From NCBI RefSeq assembly GCF_026151205.1, contig NW_026971965.1:1-12760 (forward strand): a stretch of DNA of 12,760 nucleotides. Direction: 5' to 3'. Positions 10,379-12,760 of the stretch are shown one piece after another (within the stretch, counting starts at the first letter, position 1; every line of letters starts with the position of its first letter). Origin of the DNA: Bolinopsis microptera (taxonomy: Eukaryota; Ctenophora; Tentaculata; Lobata; Bolinopsidae). The position numbers were made by a program, and so were the translations under genes. The notes beneath the pieces were generated by a model. That model did no database searches and had not been told where the DNA came from. It saw nothing but the letters and a program-made list of their open reading frames with translations.

Positions 10379-10837
10379 ACAGAATAAATTGTAATAGCGT
10401 TTTTTGAGTTGACAGCAGAAAAAAAATAGTATCCGTTAATTCCCCTTTTTTTAGAGAAAAAATTTGTTTGTTTCTTATACAGAGGACAACACAAATAAAT
10501 TTATTCGTATTACTAAAAGGGGGAGATCTAAATTTTGCTTCGAAAAGCAGTGACTGTACAACCGAAAGGTCCCAGAATGGTTATACAGAGGGGTAAAAAG
10601 TCGTTATACCCCGCAAATTAAAAATCTCCCCAGTCTAAGCCCGCCTTTTCCAGGAACTGTTTAGAGCTGTTAATTGGTCCTCGCAGTTAATTCCCAGTAT
10701 TGTTTGTAAATAGAGGTTGCAGTTTTTTTGGAAAAGTATTTCTTTTTTAAAAACTTTTAAAGCTTGTTGACTAAAAACTGAAATTCCCGCTTAGTGGGGA
10801 ACATTTACTGGCCCCAGCTATAAAATCTAGACTTTAA
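10379..10837. other. AT-rich non-coding segment
   Basis: Stops are frequent in the frame shared by the flanking open segments. The 11-mer TTATACAGAGG occurs twice, at 10475-10485 and 10581-10591. TATAAAA at 10819-10825 resembles a TATA box. Nothing else is recognisable. Confidence 0.35.
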
Positions 10838-11164
10838 GGATTTCTTGTGCGTTTTAGGAATCCAAAAGATTTCTCGGGAGAAACAAAGGTTGTTAAAATA
10901 GAAAACACGAAATTTAAAGTTATCTTTAATGAAGTTCACAGGTTTCCGAATAATAATTCAAACCCTCTACAGAGTTTAACCGGAAAAGATAAGTTAGAAT
11001 TGCCACGAACCACCTCTAAAGAAGTGAAGATCGTAAGCCAAGTTCGTTGGAAAAAGGGTTTTAAAAAAGAAAAAAAACTTTCTTTGCAAGACAAAACAAA
11101 TAAATTTGAAGCTTTATCTACGGAGCAAATAATAAAAAGAAAGAAAAAGAACCCGTCGAGATAA
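10838..11164 (+). CDS. Unassigned lysine-rich open frame
   Basis: The frame opens after TAA at 10835-10837 and runs to TAA at 11162-11164, about 108 codons. There is no ATG near its start; the first alternative start is GTG at 10847. It could instead be an exon, because a pyrimidine-leaning stretch ends in TTTTAG at 10852-10857, a plausible splice acceptor. Counted from the GTG, 28 of 105 residues are Lys or Arg, with basic clusters at about residues 68-77 and 96-101. It has no Cys, one His and no hydrophobic segment. This would suit a nuclear or nucleic-acid-binding protein, but AT-rich DNA gives Lys-rich translations by default. It is in the same frame as the broken open stretch at 10037-10378. 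No family recognised. Confidence 0.22.
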   Translation, partial: GFLVRFRNPKDFSGETKVVKIENTKFKVIFNEVHRFPNNNSNPLQSLTGKDKLELPRTTSKEVKIVSQVRWKKGFKKEKKLSLQDKTNKFEALSTEQIIKRKKKNPSR

Positions 11165-11242
11165 GATTTTTAACAAACAAACCCTTTGTAGAAAAGGAAT
11201 TGTAGGGAGTGAAGTTTATTAGGGGAGGAGGAGAGGAAGTTA

Positions 11243-11653
11243 AGGCCGAAATTTGGGGGGGAAAATCCGGGAGACCCTATCTTTCCCCAATCCTGGAATT
11301 CCAAACAATGAAAAAATCCATGTTTTCCTAGCCCATAACGGGTGGCGAGTTTGGCTGAACACCCCCCGGTTGAGGCTTCTCCAAAGATTTTTCTTCAGGA
11401 GGAACCCGAACACAGGTTTTCCCCCAAATTTTGGGTACCGTAACTTCCCCCCTGATGCCTTTTTAAATCCTCGTGGGTTTAATATATTTTGGAACTCCCC
11501 GGCGCGTGTCCTGGTAGGTTGTAAACCTACAATTTCAGTTGACGCTCCTACTAATTCGATCGCCCAAATTTTAAGAAAATGCTTGTGAACAGCCCCCTTG
11601 GGTATGAAATTGATATAGGTAGGTGTAGTGTATTTTTGGATGCTGAGCTCGAA
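11243..11653 (-). other. 137-codon stop-free frame without Met, antiparallel to another open frame
   Basis: The minus strand is free of stops from after TGA (11654-11656) to TAA (11240-11242), 137 codons. No Met codon occurs in it, so if coding it would be an internal exon or a fragment. The plus strand is also open at 11253-11588, but only from a TTG. The minus-strand translation is mixed in composition and reads slightly more protein-like than its opposite. It contains a stretch (plus-strand positions roughly 11285-11310) that looks like a P-loop but has Asp where Ser or Thr is required, so I do not call it an NTPase. Part of the region (11250-11470) still shows G and C runs, so frame errors are possible. 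Confidence 0.18.
11514..11530. repeat. Perfect 7-bp hairpin
   Basis: GTAGGTT and AACCTAC flank a GTA loop. Read as a 5-bp stem with a 7-base loop it mimics a tRNA anticodon arm (anticodon GTA), but matching D and T arms and an acceptor stem are absent. I therefore keep it as a plain hairpin. Confidence 0.5.
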
Positions 11654-11770
11654 TCACCCCCATGACGTAAGGTAAAAATGCTTCTCTGGAGAGTTATGGG
11701 CAAAAAACCGTTTTGGTCAGTGGTGACGTGACATGCTAATAAAACACGAGTTCGATCACGTTTATGGCTC

Positions 11771-11784
11771 GGGTTAGGGTTAGG
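11771..11784 (+). repeat. Short telomere-like TTAGGG motif
   Basis: GGGTTAGGGTTAGG contains two TTAGGG-type repeats, the telomere repeat of vertebrates and many other animals, fungi and protists. CCCTAACC at 11853-11860 is the inverse complement of its GGTTAGGG, about 70 bases downstream. This is far too short to be a telomere. It could be an interstitial relic or chance. Confidence 0.45.
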
Positions 11785-12146
11785 CCTAGGGCTGTGTTAA
11801 TAGTAGAGGCTCTTACGGGCAAAAGACGTGTTTTCTGCTACGAGTTTAGAGACCCTAACCGCTAATTGTACACAATAGTATGATGTCTAAGGATCGATAA
11901 TATGTTAAAAAGTATAAATTTGGCCTTATTAGTCACGTGCTATACCAATGCGCGTTTTAAACTTTGACAGTCTATTACTCTAAGGCAAATAGAGTAATTA
12001 TATTCATATTTTGTCAGCAATAAGATCACATTATTTTCTATTTGGTGTGAAAATATGAGCTAGAACAGACATAATCTCGCTGAGTTATAGCTGTTTGAAA
12101 TTTATGATGAACGCGCGGGTGCCAATTGATAACAACTAAATGCTTT

Positions 12147-12162
12147 TGCGCGTAGTGCGCGT
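12147..12162. repeat. Direct repeat of TGCGCGT
   Basis: TGCGCGT at 12147-12153 and again at 12156-12162, separated by AG. A CpG-rich spot in otherwise AT-rich sequence, with no known function. Confidence 0.4.
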
Positions 12163-12356
12163 CGAAAATTTGGCAAAAACGCTTGCGGAGTGACAATATT
12201 CAAACTTCGATAAAGTATATAAAGTGGGTACTTCTCGGAAAGGAAAAATTTAGGCAAACACGATGTGACTATTTGTGGGTTGATCAAATACGACTGCAAA
12301 AAATTATATTTATTCAAACTTCAAGCAAAAAAGTCAAAATTTTTACCACATACCAC

Positions 12357-12386
12357 TTTTTTGGATTTTTACCCGCGTAAAAACAG
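12357..12386 (+). repeat. Diverged direct repeat, copy 1
   Basis: TTTTTTGGATTTTTACCCGC followed by GTAAAAACAG. It aligns with copy 2 at 12533 with a few small gaps, at roughly 80 percent identity by eye. It contains a perfect hairpin, TTTTTAC (12366-12372) with GTAAAAA (12377-12383) around a CCGC loop. ATCTCG follows at 12411. Confidence 0.45.
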
Positions 12387-12532
12387 AGGGATTTTTAAAA
12401 TTTTTAAACCATCTCGTGCGGCTGTGTTTTAGCTATTTCCCATGCAAGTTTTGCCGACATGCCAACAAAGTTGACTTGTTCAAAATATCAAAAAACATGG
12501 TTTTTTTGGCCTATTTTTGGCCCAAAAATCGG

Positions 12533-12565
12533 TTTTTTGCGATTTTATCCCCGCGTTAAACTCAG
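12533..12565 (+). repeat. Diverged direct repeat, copy 2
   Basis: TTTTTTGCGATTTTATCCCC followed by GCGTTAAACTCAG. It shares the T-run, GATTTT, CCCGCGT and CAG landmarks with copy 1, 176 bases upstream, and ATCTCG again follows (12573). This copy has lost the perfect hairpin of copy 1. The pair may be two units of a longer, decayed tandem repeat. Confidence 0.45.
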
Positions 12566-12687
12566 TCCAATCATCTCGAAACTACTTTTATTCGATTCTA
12601 CGTCAAAAATACGTCTAGGAAGGTGTATCTGGGGTCCCTAGCGTATCGAGCAGACAATGCCCGTAAGAGCCTTTACTATAAGAAAAA

Positions 12688-12739
12688 GGGTTATGGATAG
12701 CTTCGGGGTTATGGTTAGGGGTTTTTTTGGGTTTGGGAA
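12688..12739 (+). repeat. Degenerate G/T-rich telomere-like stretch
   Basis: Contains GGGTTATGG, GGGGTTATGGTTAGGGG and GGGTTTGGG in close succession near the window's right edge. It looks like variant TTAGGG repeats, but run inflation resumes here (seven T at 12722-12728), so repeat identity is uncertain. Confidence 0.3.
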
Positions 12740-12760
12740 TAAAGGTTTTGTTTACCGGGG

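Larger units (their letters stand above)
11654..12760. other. Clean AT-rich non-coding segment to the window end
   Basis: Run lengths are normal up to about 12690. No open frame above about 70 codons is present and none resembles a protein. Short motifs of uncertain meaning: TGACGTAA at 11663-11670 and TGACGTG at 11724-11730 (CRE-like), AATAAA at 11738-11743, CACGTG at 11934-11939, TATATAAAG at 12216-12224. All are expected by chance at about this frequency. Repeats within the segment are listed separately. Confidence 0.5.

Noticed and set aside
11285-11310. Walker A-like motif in the minus-strand frame
   Set aside because: The glycine-rich pattern ends in Lys-Asp rather than Lys-Ser/Thr, there is no Walker B partner, and the frame itself is unproven.
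11505-11575. tRNA-like or tRNA-derived SINE signal
   Set aside because: Plus strand: an anticodon-arm mimic (GTAGG, loop TTGTAAA, CCTAC) but no D arm, T arm or acceptor stem. Minus strand: a loose A-box-like stretch and GGTTTACAACC, a weak B-box match at too short a distance. Not enough for either call.
2219-12224. Several TATA-box-like motifs (2219, 9796, 10819, 12216) as real promoters
   Set aside because: AT-rich DNA gives such motifs by chance; none is followed by a convincing gene or transcript start. They are mentioned only as weak features.

Overview
The window looks like non-coding eukaryotic DNA of very uneven sequence quality. I recognise no protein-coding gene, rRNA, tRNA, CRISPR array or bacterial-style operon. 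Evidence for a eukaryote is indirect: a tandem minisatellite, short TTAGGG-type telomere-like motifs, no tightly packed reading frames on either strand, and AT-rich spacer-like sequence. An animal is the most natural reading of TTAGGG plus a minisatellite. The cleaner part around 1620-2400 gives me a vertebrate-like impression, but this is only an impression and nothing in the window proves it.

Layout. 1-780 is a minisatellite of about 19 degraded copies of a 35-bp unit, running off the left edge. 781-1620 is C-rich, run-inflated sequence with nothing recognisable. 1620-2400 is clean, roughly balanced DNA with a long unassigned open frame on the minus strand (1671-2135). It also holds one isolated, well-preserved fragment of the minisatellite unit at 2181-2204, so the array may have been interrupted. 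2400-9160, more than half the window, is dominated by homopolymer runs of all four bases (AAAA, TTTT, CCCC, GGGG) that look like a base-calling or consensus artefact. Reading frames there cannot be trusted. Its one convincing structure is a bulged hairpin at 5014-5057. From about 9160 to 12700 the sequence becomes readable again. It is AT-rich and spacer-like, with several unassigned open stretches (10037-10378, 10838-11164, and a pair of antiparallel frames at 11243-11653), short hairpins, telomere-like motifs, and a diverged ~32-bp direct repeat at 12357 and 12533.

No genes can be shown to work together here. The safest annotation is repeat-bearing, probably intergenic or intronic DNA, about two thirds of it too corrupted to interpret. 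The items most worth following up are the minisatellite and its possible interruption, the bulged hairpin, and the long open frames in the cleaner parts.
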